Shown piece after piece: positions 7,056 through 13,168 of a stretch of DNA of 15,920 nt. This DNA is from DAOUMF01 sp034411955 (GTDB lineage Bacteria; Chloroflexota; Dehalococcoidia; SM23-28-2; RBG-16-64-32). How positions within the stretch are numbered: the first letter of the stretch is position 1; each line of letters starts with the position of its first letter. Below the pieces are notes generated by a model that was not told the DNA's origin, ran no database searches, and saw only the letters and a list, made by a program, of their open reading frames with translations. The stretch covers positions 1-15,920 of the forward strand of contig DAOUMF010000098.1 in assembly GCA_034411955.1 (NCBI GenBank), written 5' to 3'. The translations under genes and the position numbers were made by a program.

Positions 7056-7637
7056 CTACCGGAGACTGAAGGGCGGATACTCGTCCGTGAAGAGGTAGAA
7101 CGCGTACGCGTTGACGCGAAGGCCCCAGCGGTTGACCCCCACCACGAAGTCGAACAGGCCGCGCGGGAAGCGCTTGGTAAACAGGATGGCGAACCAGGCG
7201 ATGACCAACGCTACGAACGCCCCGATGAACAGGAAGAGCAGCACGATGATGTGGGGGATGGCCAGCAGCCATTTCACGAGCGGAAGCCATCTGTTCAGGG
7301 CCGGAGGATAGTCTACATCCAGGTGAACGGACTGCTCCTCTTCAAGAGCGGGATATTCATCCCGCAACAACCCCAGATAGGCGTAGATCCGATAGTTGTA
7401 CCGTAGGAAATTGACCAGAAAATCGAACCACCAGCGTGGGTATTTCCTGCGGAACAGGATGGTCAGGAAGGCAGCGATCGGTAAGTTCCCGGCCGTTGCC
7501 AGATACAGGATGATGAAGTGCGGAACAGCCAGCAGCCACTTGACGAAGATGAGCCAGCGGGACAGCTCCTCGGCGTACTCGACGTCGTAGCGCAGGGGAT
7601 AGCCCGGCGCCCCTGCGATCGTGGCTTCTGCGGACAT
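7056..7637 (-). CDS. DUF4389-family membrane protein, two-unit
   Basis: A 193-residue membrane protein made of two DUF4389-like units. Unit 1 (about 13-98) runs from YPLRYDVEYAEELSRW through VKWLLAVPHFIILYL and PRWWFDFLVNFLRYNYRIYAY to LLRDEYPAL. Unit 2 (about 103-191) repeats the order: VHLDVDYPPALNRW, VKWLLAIPHIIVLLF, PRGLFDFVVGVNRWGLRVNAY, LFTDEYPPF. The halves clearly arose by duplication. The ATG has GGGAGG upstream at good spacing. It follows the larger DUF4389 gene by 31 bp. No catalytic residues are recognised, and the function is unknown; the repeated Asp-Glu/Arg-Tyr-Pro-Pro motif at each helix end may be structural. Confidence 0.85.
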   Translation of the reverse strand: MSAEATIAGAPGYPLRYDVEYAEELSRWLIFVKWLLAVPHFIILYLATAGNLPIAAFLTILFRRKYPRWWFDFLVNFLRYNYRIYAYLGLLRDEYPALEEEQSVHLDVDYPPALNRWLPLVKWLLAIPHIIVLLFLFIGAFVALVIAWFAILFTKRFPRGLFDFVVGVNRWGLRVNAYAFYLFTDEYPPFSLR

Positions 7638-7668
7638 GACCTGCCTCCCTTCTCAGGCTAGTCGCCAG

Positions 7669-8784
7669 CTACTCGAACGTGAACTTCACCCTCTGCTTGA
7701 AGCCGAAGCTGGCGTTGTATTTCAGCTCTTTGGGCTGGGCGTCCTCGTCCACGTCGAACATTACCGCCACGATCCCTTCCTTGCCGGCTAAGATCTCGCG
7801 TGGCGCGAACCGGCCGTCAACGGTCACTAGGAACGGACCCTGGCGCTTGCCCAAGGAGTCCGTCAGGTGGAAGTCGCCCTTGTCTACCCGTGCGCCGAAA
7901 TCGCTCCCGTTCGTCAACTGTAGCCCGAACATGACAAAGCGCTCGCCCTTCTCCGGCTGCAGAAAGGCTTCCGGCTGAGCAGGGAATTCCCCCACCCCCA
8001 GCATCACTACCTCCACGTCGGACACCTCTACCGCCGCGGAGCGCTCACCCTGGAGCAGTTGCTGATAGGAGACCGTAACCTCCTTCGTCTCCCCCGGCCA
8101 GGCTACCACAGCGGTGATGCCGCCGACCCAGGCGAGCACGATGAGCCAGCCGAAAATGGCAGATATGACGTAGCTGCTGAAGTGGGCGGGCCCCGCGTCC
8201 GCCGCCACGCTGAACGACGGGAACTCATCGGTGAGCGAGACCCAGTAGGCCGAGGCTCGCGCCGACCAGCGGAGCCACCCCGAGACGAAGGAGTGCAGCC
8301 CCCGCGGGTAGCGACCGGTGAACAACACAGCGAACCAAGCGATGACCACCACCAACGTGACGGCAATAGCCGCCAAGGCCAGGAGAATGGCGTGGGGGAT
8401 AACCGTAACCGTCTTCCAGATGACCAACCGCCAGCGGGAGAGCCGCTGCGCATACTCCACCTCGTAGCGAACCGACCACTCGCCGTCGAACGGGGGATAG
8501 CGGTCCGTGAGGAGAAGGAAGTAGGCGTATGCGCGGAGGGTGAACCGCTGGATGGCGACGTTGGCGTCGAACAGCCAGCGGACCGGCCGTCCACGCACCA
8601 GTATGGCGATCCAGTAGACCCAAATGAGGCCCTGTCCCAGGCCCTGTCCCAGTAGACTGACGACAATGAGGACAGGAATAGCGAGAATGATCCGGAAGAG
8701 GGTGCTGAGGCGGGAGAGACGCTCCGGGTAGTCCGCCTCCAGACGGATCGGGAAGGGTGCAGCCGCGGTCGGCTCAAACAGCAT
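7669..8784 (-). CDS. Membrane protein with two DUF4389 units and a DUF4352-like C-terminal domain
   Basis: A 371-residue protein. Unit 1 (about 11-99) shows YPERLSRLSTLFRIILAIPVLI and YFLLLTDRYPPF; unit 2 (about 104-191) shows YEVEYAQRLSRW, VIPHAILLALAAIAVTLVVVIAWFAVLF and YWVSLTDEFPSF. A further membrane helix (about 205-228) leads to a likely extracytoplasmic beta-rich domain (235-371) with FVMFGLQLTNGSDFGARV and FHLTDSLGK. This resembles the DUF4352 immunoglobulin-like fold found on secreted lipoproteins and membrane proteins. The ATG has a strong GGAGGTGA site. Odd point: a perfect 12-bp tandem duplication (8629-8652) encodes LGQGLGQG in the first unit. The other DUF4389 proteins here lack the C-terminal domain, so this one may be the sensing or interacting member of the group. 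Confidence 0.82.
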   Translation of the reverse strand: MLFEPTAAAPFPIRLEADYPERLSRLSTLFRIILAIPVLIVVSLLGQGLGQGLIWVYWIAILVRGRPVRWLFDANVAIQRFTLRAYAYFLLLTDRYPPFDGEWSVRYEVEYAQRLSRWRLVIWKTVTVIPHAILLALAAIAVTLVVVIAWFAVLFTGRYPRGLHSFVSGWLRWSARASAYWVSLTDEFPSFSVAADAGPAHFSSYVISAIFGWLIVLAWVGGITAVVAWPGETKEVTVSYQQLLQGERSAAVEVSDVEVVMLGVGEFPAQPEAFLQPEKGERFVMFGLQLTNGSDFGARVDKGDFHLTDSLGKRQGPFLVTVDGRFAPREILAGKEGIVAVMFDVDEDAQPKELKYNASFGFKQRVKFTFE

Positions 8785-8813
8785 TAGTCACCTCCTCAGG
8801 CCAGTGCCTTCGG

Positions 8814-9734
8814 TCATCGAGCGGGGCCCGCGGCTGGCCGCAGGGCAGCGCCGCAGGAGCTGCAGAAAGCATCCTCGGGCGCGGCCTGGGCGCCGCAGCG
8901 CGTGCAGTACCGCCCTCCCCCAGGCGGGGCCGTGGCCGGCGGCGAAGAAGGCTGAACCGCTTCGGGGCTGGCGGACGCCGGAGCGCCGACCACAGCCGCG
9001 GGCGCCACAGCGGCCCCTATGAGAGGTGGCGGTGGAATCGTGTCGAAGCGGGCGAGCAGTTGCTTGAACTGGGGCGTCTCGAAGCTGGCCAGGTAGTGGA
9101 AGGCGATCACCAGCAGGGCGATCAGCGCCGGCCCCAGAGCCGGAACCCAAGCCTCAAGCTCCACGTTCTCGACACCGAAGGCGTCCGCCAGCCCGCCCCC
9201 AAGCAGCCAAAGCCCGGCTATGAAGACGATGATCCACGACAGACCGAACACGGTGTATAGGTGCGCCCGGTGGAGGAAGAAGGTGGCCCGGAACCCCTCG
9301 TCCTCGGACATAGACGCGACGTGGCGCTCGGCCCGGAACCAGTGCGTCGACCAGACCGCCACGCCGACTATGATGGCGGCGATGGACGAGGCCAAGGCCT
9401 GGCGGTATCCGTCACCGCTGATGGCGTCCTCCGATATGACGCGAATGATCGTCGTGGTCAGGAGAATGGTCAAGCCCACTATCAGAGTAGACAGGCCGGC
9501 GAAGCTCACAATGTACATGTACTGCCTCCGCCCTCCGCCAGGGGGCACCTGCACGCGCTGCCCGGTGTCGCGAAAGATCAGATACAGGATGAGGACGACC
9601 ACTCCTAGCCACGGCAGCAAGAGGACCGCGCCCGCCCACACGATAGATGGCTTGCCCCGCTCCGTGGCGTCGAAGTAGACCCACGTGGCCAGGGCCAGCC
9701 AGAGGATGCCGAAACCTACGAATATGGCGAACAT
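8814..9734 (-). CDS. DUF5671-like multi-spanning membrane protein with C-terminal zinc ribbon
   Basis: A 306-residue protein with about six hydrophobic segments (roughly 1-18, 32-55, 75-98, 112-130, 158-180, 200-220). The N terminus (WVYFDATERGKPSIVWAG, then LLPWLGVVVLILYLIFRD) resembles the PLDc_N two-helix module. RRQYMYIVSFAGLSTLIVG suits DUF5671. A Pro/Ala-rich linker leads to a zinc ribbon near the C terminus with CTRC, ten residues, then CSSC. I prefer the ATG at 9734 to the TTG at 9740 because AAGGA lies about 7 nt before the ATG but almost touches the TTG. It begins 13 nt after the purQ stop, so it is probably co-transcribed with purQ. The function is unknown. Confidence 0.8.
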   Translation of the reverse strand: MFAIFVGFGILWLALATWVYFDATERGKPSIVWAGAVLLLPWLGVVVLILYLIFRDTGQRVQVPPGGGRRQYMYIVSFAGLSTLIVGLTILLTTTIIRVISEDAISGDGYRQALASSIAAIIVGVAVWSTHWFRAERHVASMSEDEGFRATFFLHRAHLYTVFGLSWIIVFIAGLWLLGGGLADAFGVENVELEAWVPALGPALIALLVIAFHYLASFETPQFKQLLARFDTIPPPPLIGAAVAPAAVVGAPASASPEAVQPSSPPATAPPGGGRYCTRCGAQAAPEDAFCSSCGAALRPAAGPAR

Positions 9735-9747
9735 CGCCAAATCCTTA

Positions 9748-10452
9748 CTAGGCTCCTACCTTCGCCCAGTCCAGCAGCGACAGCCACAGCGCCAGGCCGT
9801 CCTCGCTCCCCATGAGCGGCTCGCAGGCCCGCTCCGGGTGGGGCATCATCCCCAGCACGTTCCCACGCTCGCTCACGATGCCCGCGATGTTGTTCACGCT
9901 GCCGTTCGGGTTGGCCTCCGCCGTCACCTCACCATCAGGGGAGCAGTAGCGGAACGCCACCCGACCGGAGGACTCCAGTTCGGCCAGGGTCTCCTCGTCG
10001 GCCACGTAGCGGCCCTCGCCGTGGGAGATGGGCACCCGCAAGACCTGGCCAGGCCGACAGGCCCGGGTAAAGGGTGTCTGGGCGTTCTCCACCCTGAGGT
10101 GCACCCAGACGCAGCGGTACTGGAGCGATTCGTTGCGCATGAGGGCGCCGGGCAGCAAGTGCGCCTCGCACAGGACCTGGAAGCCGTTGCAGATACCGAT
10201 GAGGGGCTTGCCCGCCTCGGCGTGGGCGGCCACCGCCTCCATCACCGGCGAGAAGCGGCTGATGGCCCCCGCCCGCAGGTAGTCCCCGTAAGAGAACCCT
10301 CCTGGCAGTACCACCACGTCGTAGCGGGAGAGGTCACGCTCCCGGTGCCAGACGAGGTCCGCCTCCTGGCCCAGTACGCCGGACAACGCGTAGTGGGTGT
10401 CGTGATCGCTCCAGGTGCCGGGGAATACGACGACGGCGAAGCGAAGCGGCAT
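9748..10452 (-). CDS. purQ: Phosphoribosylformylglycinamidine synthase glutaminase subunit PurQ
   Basis: Class I glutamine amidotransferase that supplies ammonia to PurL, 234 residues, normal length. Motifs: VVVFPGTWSDHD (7-18), VVVLPGGFSYGDYLRAGAI (46-64), nucleophile Cys88 in GICNGFQ (86-92), ISHGEGRY (142-149), and the catalytic His205 and Glu207 in MMPHPER (202-208). The ATG at 10452 has only a weak purine-rich AGAA upstream. A TATAAA box ends 10 nt before the ATG, so the transcript may be nearly leaderless. PurS is absent from the upstream flank. PurL follows on the same strand, but only after four membrane-protein genes. Confidence 0.97.
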   Translation of the reverse strand: MPLRFAVVVFPGTWSDHDTHYALSGVLGQEADLVWHRERDLSRYDVVVLPGGFSYGDYLRAGAISRFSPVMEAVAAHAEAGKPLIGICNGFQVLCEAHLLPGALMRNESLQYRCVWVHLRVENAQTPFTRACRPGQVLRVPISHGEGRYVADEETLAELESSGRVAFRYCSPDGEVTAEANPNGSVNNIAGIVSERGNVLGMMPHPERACEPLMGSEDGLALWLSLLDWAKVGA

Positions 10453-10462
10453 TTCTGCGCAC

Positions 10463-10491
10463 TTTATACCACACCAGGACCCGTGTGTAAC
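10463..10491 (-). promoter_or_regulatory. purQ promoter, predicted very short leader
   Basis: On the minus strand, -10 TATAAA (10468-10463), a 17-nt spacer and -35 GTTACA (10491-10486; 4 of 6). The expected start falls only about 3-4 nt before the purQ ATG, implying leaderless or near-leaderless translation. Read on the plus strand the same two hexamers are TTTATA and TGTAAC, also 17 nt apart, so this could be a bidirectional promoter also driving the gene at 10549. Confidence 0.55.
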
Positions 10492-10548
10492 GCGGCGCCT
10501 CTGGGCAGGCGTCTAAGCATTCAGGGATCTCAAGGAAAGGCATCGAAC

Positions 10549-11508
10549 GTGAGACATTCCTGGCGGCTGGACGCCAAGTGGGCGGTGGCGATACTCTTCG
10601 TCCTCAGCGCGGTTGTCGCTTCCATCGTGTTCAGTTTGCACCGCATCACCGCCCAGGAGCCCGCCAGCGGCACCGCGGCTTCGGTGATTGACGCCCTGGC
10701 CGAGGAGATGGTGGACGACGAGACGTTCGCAGAGCTGCAAGAGGCCGCACAAGCCAGCCCAAAAGCCGAAGTGCAGGTCAACGAGTTGATCCTGCCTCTG
10801 ACGGGTGAAGAGACCGCAGGCCTCAGCAAGGAGGAGATGCTGGAGAAGGCGTCCGACCGCCTCGCCGACATCATCTACTTCGGGGGCGTCGAGGCCGGCG
10901 AGGGCTACTTCCATGACAAACAGCCGAAGGAGGAAGCGGGCCCCTCCGCTGACCAGCCACCGACAGACGGCGAAGGGGATGGCCTCCCCCTTGGGCCTCT
11001 GGGCCTGTTCACCCAGGAGACACACGCTGGGCTCCGTCCCTTCGTCCTGGGCCTGTCTCTTGTAGCGGCGGCGCTACTAGCGGTACTGGTGCTGCTGAGC
11101 CGCGGCTTCGGCCGCCTGGGCAGCCCCGGCCTCGCCCTGGTTGTGGGGATAGGCCCCGCTGCCCTGGCCTTCACCGTGCTGAGAACCGTCTTCGCCGACG
11201 TGAAAGACGATGAAGGGAGCGTATTCCCAGCCGCGGGCCGAGCCCTTTACCCCACCGTCGACGACCTGTCCCGTGTCTTCACGATCATTGTCGCCGTTGG
11301 CGCTGCGCTGGCCGCCGCCGCCATCATCGGACACATCGCCTCCTTTATCTGGCAGCGTATCCACACTCAGGCAGCGGCGCCCACCCAAGAGGATCTGCCG
11401 GTGGGCGAGCCGGAGGAGCAGCCGGGCTACGCTGTGGACGAGGGCTTTGCGACCTCCGGCGGCGGCGAGCTCCCCTCCATCGGCCCCGGCGGCGTGCCTC
11501 AGTCTTGA
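10549..11508 (+). CDS. Hypothetical membrane protein with four predicted helices
   Basis: I do not recognise the family. The 319-residue protein begins with a signal-anchor-like helix (about 10-31, AVAILFVLSAVVASIVF). A hydrophilic acidic region (about 33-160) follows, with an EEMLEKASDRLADIIYFGG segment and a Pro/Gly/Asp-rich stretch. Three more helices lie near 164-184, 193-215 and 242-268, with an acidic Pro/Gly-rich C terminus (277-319). The GTG at 10549 is chosen because AAGGAAAGG lies just upstream and the helix then starts normally. The same frame stays open back to 9685, but that part overlaps purQ on the other strand and looks like shadow sequence. The acyl-CoA synthetase gene follows 52 bp later on the same strand. 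Confidence 0.8.
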   Translation: MRHSWRLDAKWAVAILFVLSAVVASIVFSLHRITAQEPASGTAASVIDALAEEMVDDETFAELQEAAQASPKAEVQVNELILPLTGEETAGLSKEEMLEKASDRLADIIYFGGVEAGEGYFHDKQPKEEAGPSADQPPTDGEGDGLPLGPLGLFTQETHAGLRPFVLGLSLVAAALLAVLVLLSRGFGRLGSPGLALVVGIGPAALAFTVLRTVFADVKDDEGSVFPAAGRALYPTVDDLSRVFTIIVAVGAALAAAAIIGHIASFIWQRIHTQAAAPTQEDLPVGEPEEQPGYAVDEGFATSGGGELPSIGPGGVPQS

Positions 11509-11519
11509 GGCCACCACTC

Positions 11520-11557
11520 CCTTCCGCTAAACTGACCGCGACCGTCGCAGCGGAAGG
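11520..11557 (+). promoter_or_regulatory. Inverted repeat covering the Shine-Dalgarno of the acyl-CoA synthetase gene
   Basis: CCTTCCGCT (11520-11528) and AGCGGAAGG (11549-11557) are perfect 9-bp arms around a 20-nt loop. The 3' arm contains the GGAAGG ribosome binding site of the gene starting at 11561. Folding would hide the site, so translational control is possible. Confidence 0.45.
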
Positions 11558-11560
11558 ACG

Positions 11561-13045
11561 ATGCCCGACCCCGAGACCACACGCACCGACATCGCCGCCG
11601 AGATAGAGGCGATCCTCCACCCGCGCTCCATCGCGGTGGTGGGCGCCTCCGCCAACCCGGACACTCCCGGCTACGACTACGTCAGCTCCCTGCAGAAGTT
11701 CGGCTACTCCGGCCGCATCTATCCGGTGAACCCCCGCACGGAAGAGATACTGGGACTGCCTGCCTTCCCCTCGCTGCGGGACGTGCCCGCCGACGTCGAT
11801 TACGTCATCTCCTGCATCCCCGCCTCGGCGGTGCTGGAGCTGGTGGACGACTGCGCCGACAAGGGGGCACGCGCTCTCCAGCTGTTTACGGCCCGCTTCT
11901 CCGAGACGGGGCGAGAGGAGGGCGCGGAGTTGGAGCGGCGGCTGGCCCAGCGCGCCCGCGAGAAGGGGGTACGGATCATCGGGCCCAACTGCATGGGGCT
12001 GGTCTACCCACGGCAGGGGATATCCTTCCGGGCGGACATGCCGCGGCAGCCGGGGAACGTGGGACTCCTATCGCAGAGCGGGAACCTGCTTTTCGAGCTG
12101 ACCTACCTGGGCGGACCCCGCGGCCTGCGCTTCTCGAAGGCGGTAAGCTACGGCAACGGCCTGGACCTGAACGAGGCGGACTTCCTGGACTACTTCGCCG
12201 GGGACGGGGAGAGCACAGTGGTGGGGGCCTACATAGAGGGGATTCGTGACGGCCGTCGCTTCCTGGCGGCCCTGGCGGGGGCAGCGGCCCGCAAGCCGGT
12301 GGTGGTGCTCAAGGGGGGGCGAACCGTGGCCGGATGGCGCACCGCCGCCTCCCACACCGCGGCCCTAGCCGGACAGCAGGCTGTCTGGGACGCCGCGGTC
12401 ACCCAGGCGGGAGCGCTGGCTGTGGGCACGGTAGAGGAGTTCATAGACATGCTCATCGCCTTCGCCTACATGCGGCCGGGCACGGGCCAGCGTCTGGGCA
12501 TGGTGGGCGGCGGAGGCGGCCGCTCGGTGCTCACGGCCGACCTGTGCGAGGAGCTGGGGCTCAGCGTCCCACCCCTGCCCGAGGACGTAGGGCGCCGCAT
12601 CGCCGAGAGGGCCCCCGAGCTGGCCGGCTGGATCACCAACCCCGTAGACCAGTCGATCCTCGCCGGCAGCGGCCTGGGAGGGACACAGGTGCTGGAGTGG
12701 ATGGACGAAAGCCCCGGCATCGACCTACTGCTGGCCAACGTGGGCGAGGCGTGGGCCCTTGGCCGGCCCAACGCGGAGGCGCTGCTGGCCCGCATACCGG
12801 AGCGGTTCGTCCGGGTGGGCAGCCGCACCCGCAAGCCCCTGGCCGTCGTCCTCGGCCCCGCCGACTACGCGGACGAGGGGCCGTGGCGTCTGGTGTCAGG
12901 AGCGCGGGAGAAGCTGACGGGGGCCGGGCTGGCCCTGTTCCCCAGCGTGGAGCGGGCTGTGCGGGCCATGGCGCGCTTCGCGGAGTATTGGGAGAAGCAG
13001 CCCCAGCACGATGAAGCCGACACAGCGCGCCCGAAGAGCATGTAG
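11561..13045 (+). CDS. ADP-forming acyl-CoA synthetase (NDP-forming), alpha-subunit-type protein
   Basis: 494 residues resembling the alpha part of NDP-forming acetate/acyl-CoA synthetases and succinyl-CoA ligase. A CoA-binding Rossmann domain (about 15-140) opens with LHPRSIAVVGASANPDTPGYD and contains YPVNPRTEEILG. RIIGPNCMGLVYP (138-150) and VGLLSQSGNLLFEL (167-180) lead into the succinyl-CoA-ligase-like domain. His265 in ASHTAALAG fits the phospho-histidine of the family (usually SHTGSLAG). A third domain (about 310-475) includes GMVGGGGGRSVLTADLCEE and WITNPVDQS. There is no ATP-grasp (beta) domain, so it needs a separate beta subunit or has another role. The ATG has GGAAGGA upstream inside an inverted repeat. 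The stop codon lies within a palindromic repeat, so the last residues (about ARPKSM) may have been altered by its insertion. Confidence 0.9.
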   Translation: MPDPETTRTDIAAEIEAILHPRSIAVVGASANPDTPGYDYVSSLQKFGYSGRIYPVNPRTEEILGLPAFPSLRDVPADVDYVISCIPASAVLELVDDCADKGARALQLFTARFSETGREEGAELERRLAQRAREKGVRIIGPNCMGLVYPRQGISFRADMPRQPGNVGLLSQSGNLLFELTYLGGPRGLRFSKAVSYGNGLDLNEADFLDYFAGDGESTVVGAYIEGIRDGRRFLAALAGAAARKPVVVLKGGRTVAGWRTAASHTAALAGQQAVWDAAVTQAGALAVGTVEEFIDMLIAFAYMRPGTGQRLGMVGGGGGRSVLTADLCEELGLSVPPLPEDVGRRIAERAPELAGWITNPVDQSILAGSGLGGTQVLEWMDESPGIDLLLANVGEAWALGRPNAEALLARIPERFVRVGSRTRKPLAVVLGPADYADEGPWRLVSGAREKLTGAGLALFPSVERAVRAMARFAEYWEKQPQHDEADTARPKSM

Positions 13046-13098
13046 CGGCGACCTTCAGGTCGCCACCAGCGGCTGGAGGCCTGAAGGCCTCCGCTACA
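13041..13098. repeat. Compound palindromic repeat between convergent genes
   Basis: The outer arms TGTAGCGG (13041-13048) and CCGCTACA (13091-13098) enclose two tight hairpins: GGCGACCT/AGGTCGCC (13047-13064, 2-nt loop) and GGAGGCC/GGCCTCC (13075-13092, 4-nt loop). The structure resembles paired REP (BIME-like) elements. It contains the stop codon of the acyl-CoA synthetase gene and faces the pgpH end, so it could act as a bidirectional transcription barrier. Confidence 0.75.
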
Positions 13099-13101
13099 TT
13101 C

Positions 13102-13135
13102 GCATGGTGCCGCCGACCATGCCTACCGGCAGGCA
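13102..13135. repeat. Further hairpin and 16-bp palindrome downstream of pgpH
   Basis: GCATGGT (13102-13108) and ACCATGC (13116-13122) are perfect 7-bp arms around a 7-nt loop. Just after, TGCCTACCGGCAGGCA (13120-13135) matches 15 of 16 bases of the perfect palindrome inside the DnaD-domain gene (974-989), so it is a second copy of that element. Confidence 0.6.
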
Positions 13136-13168
13136 GGCTTCAGTCGGCGGTCAAGCCCGTCAGCCGGC

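Noticed and set aside
9685..10548. 5' extension of the membrane protein frame back to 9685
   Set aside because: It lies antisense to purQ and is low-complexity; a GTG with a good ribosome binding site at 10549 directly precedes a signal-anchor helix.
11356..11365. DnaA-box-like GTATCCACA
   Set aside because: An 8-of-9 match inside a coding region with no second box or AT-rich stretch nearby; expected by chance.
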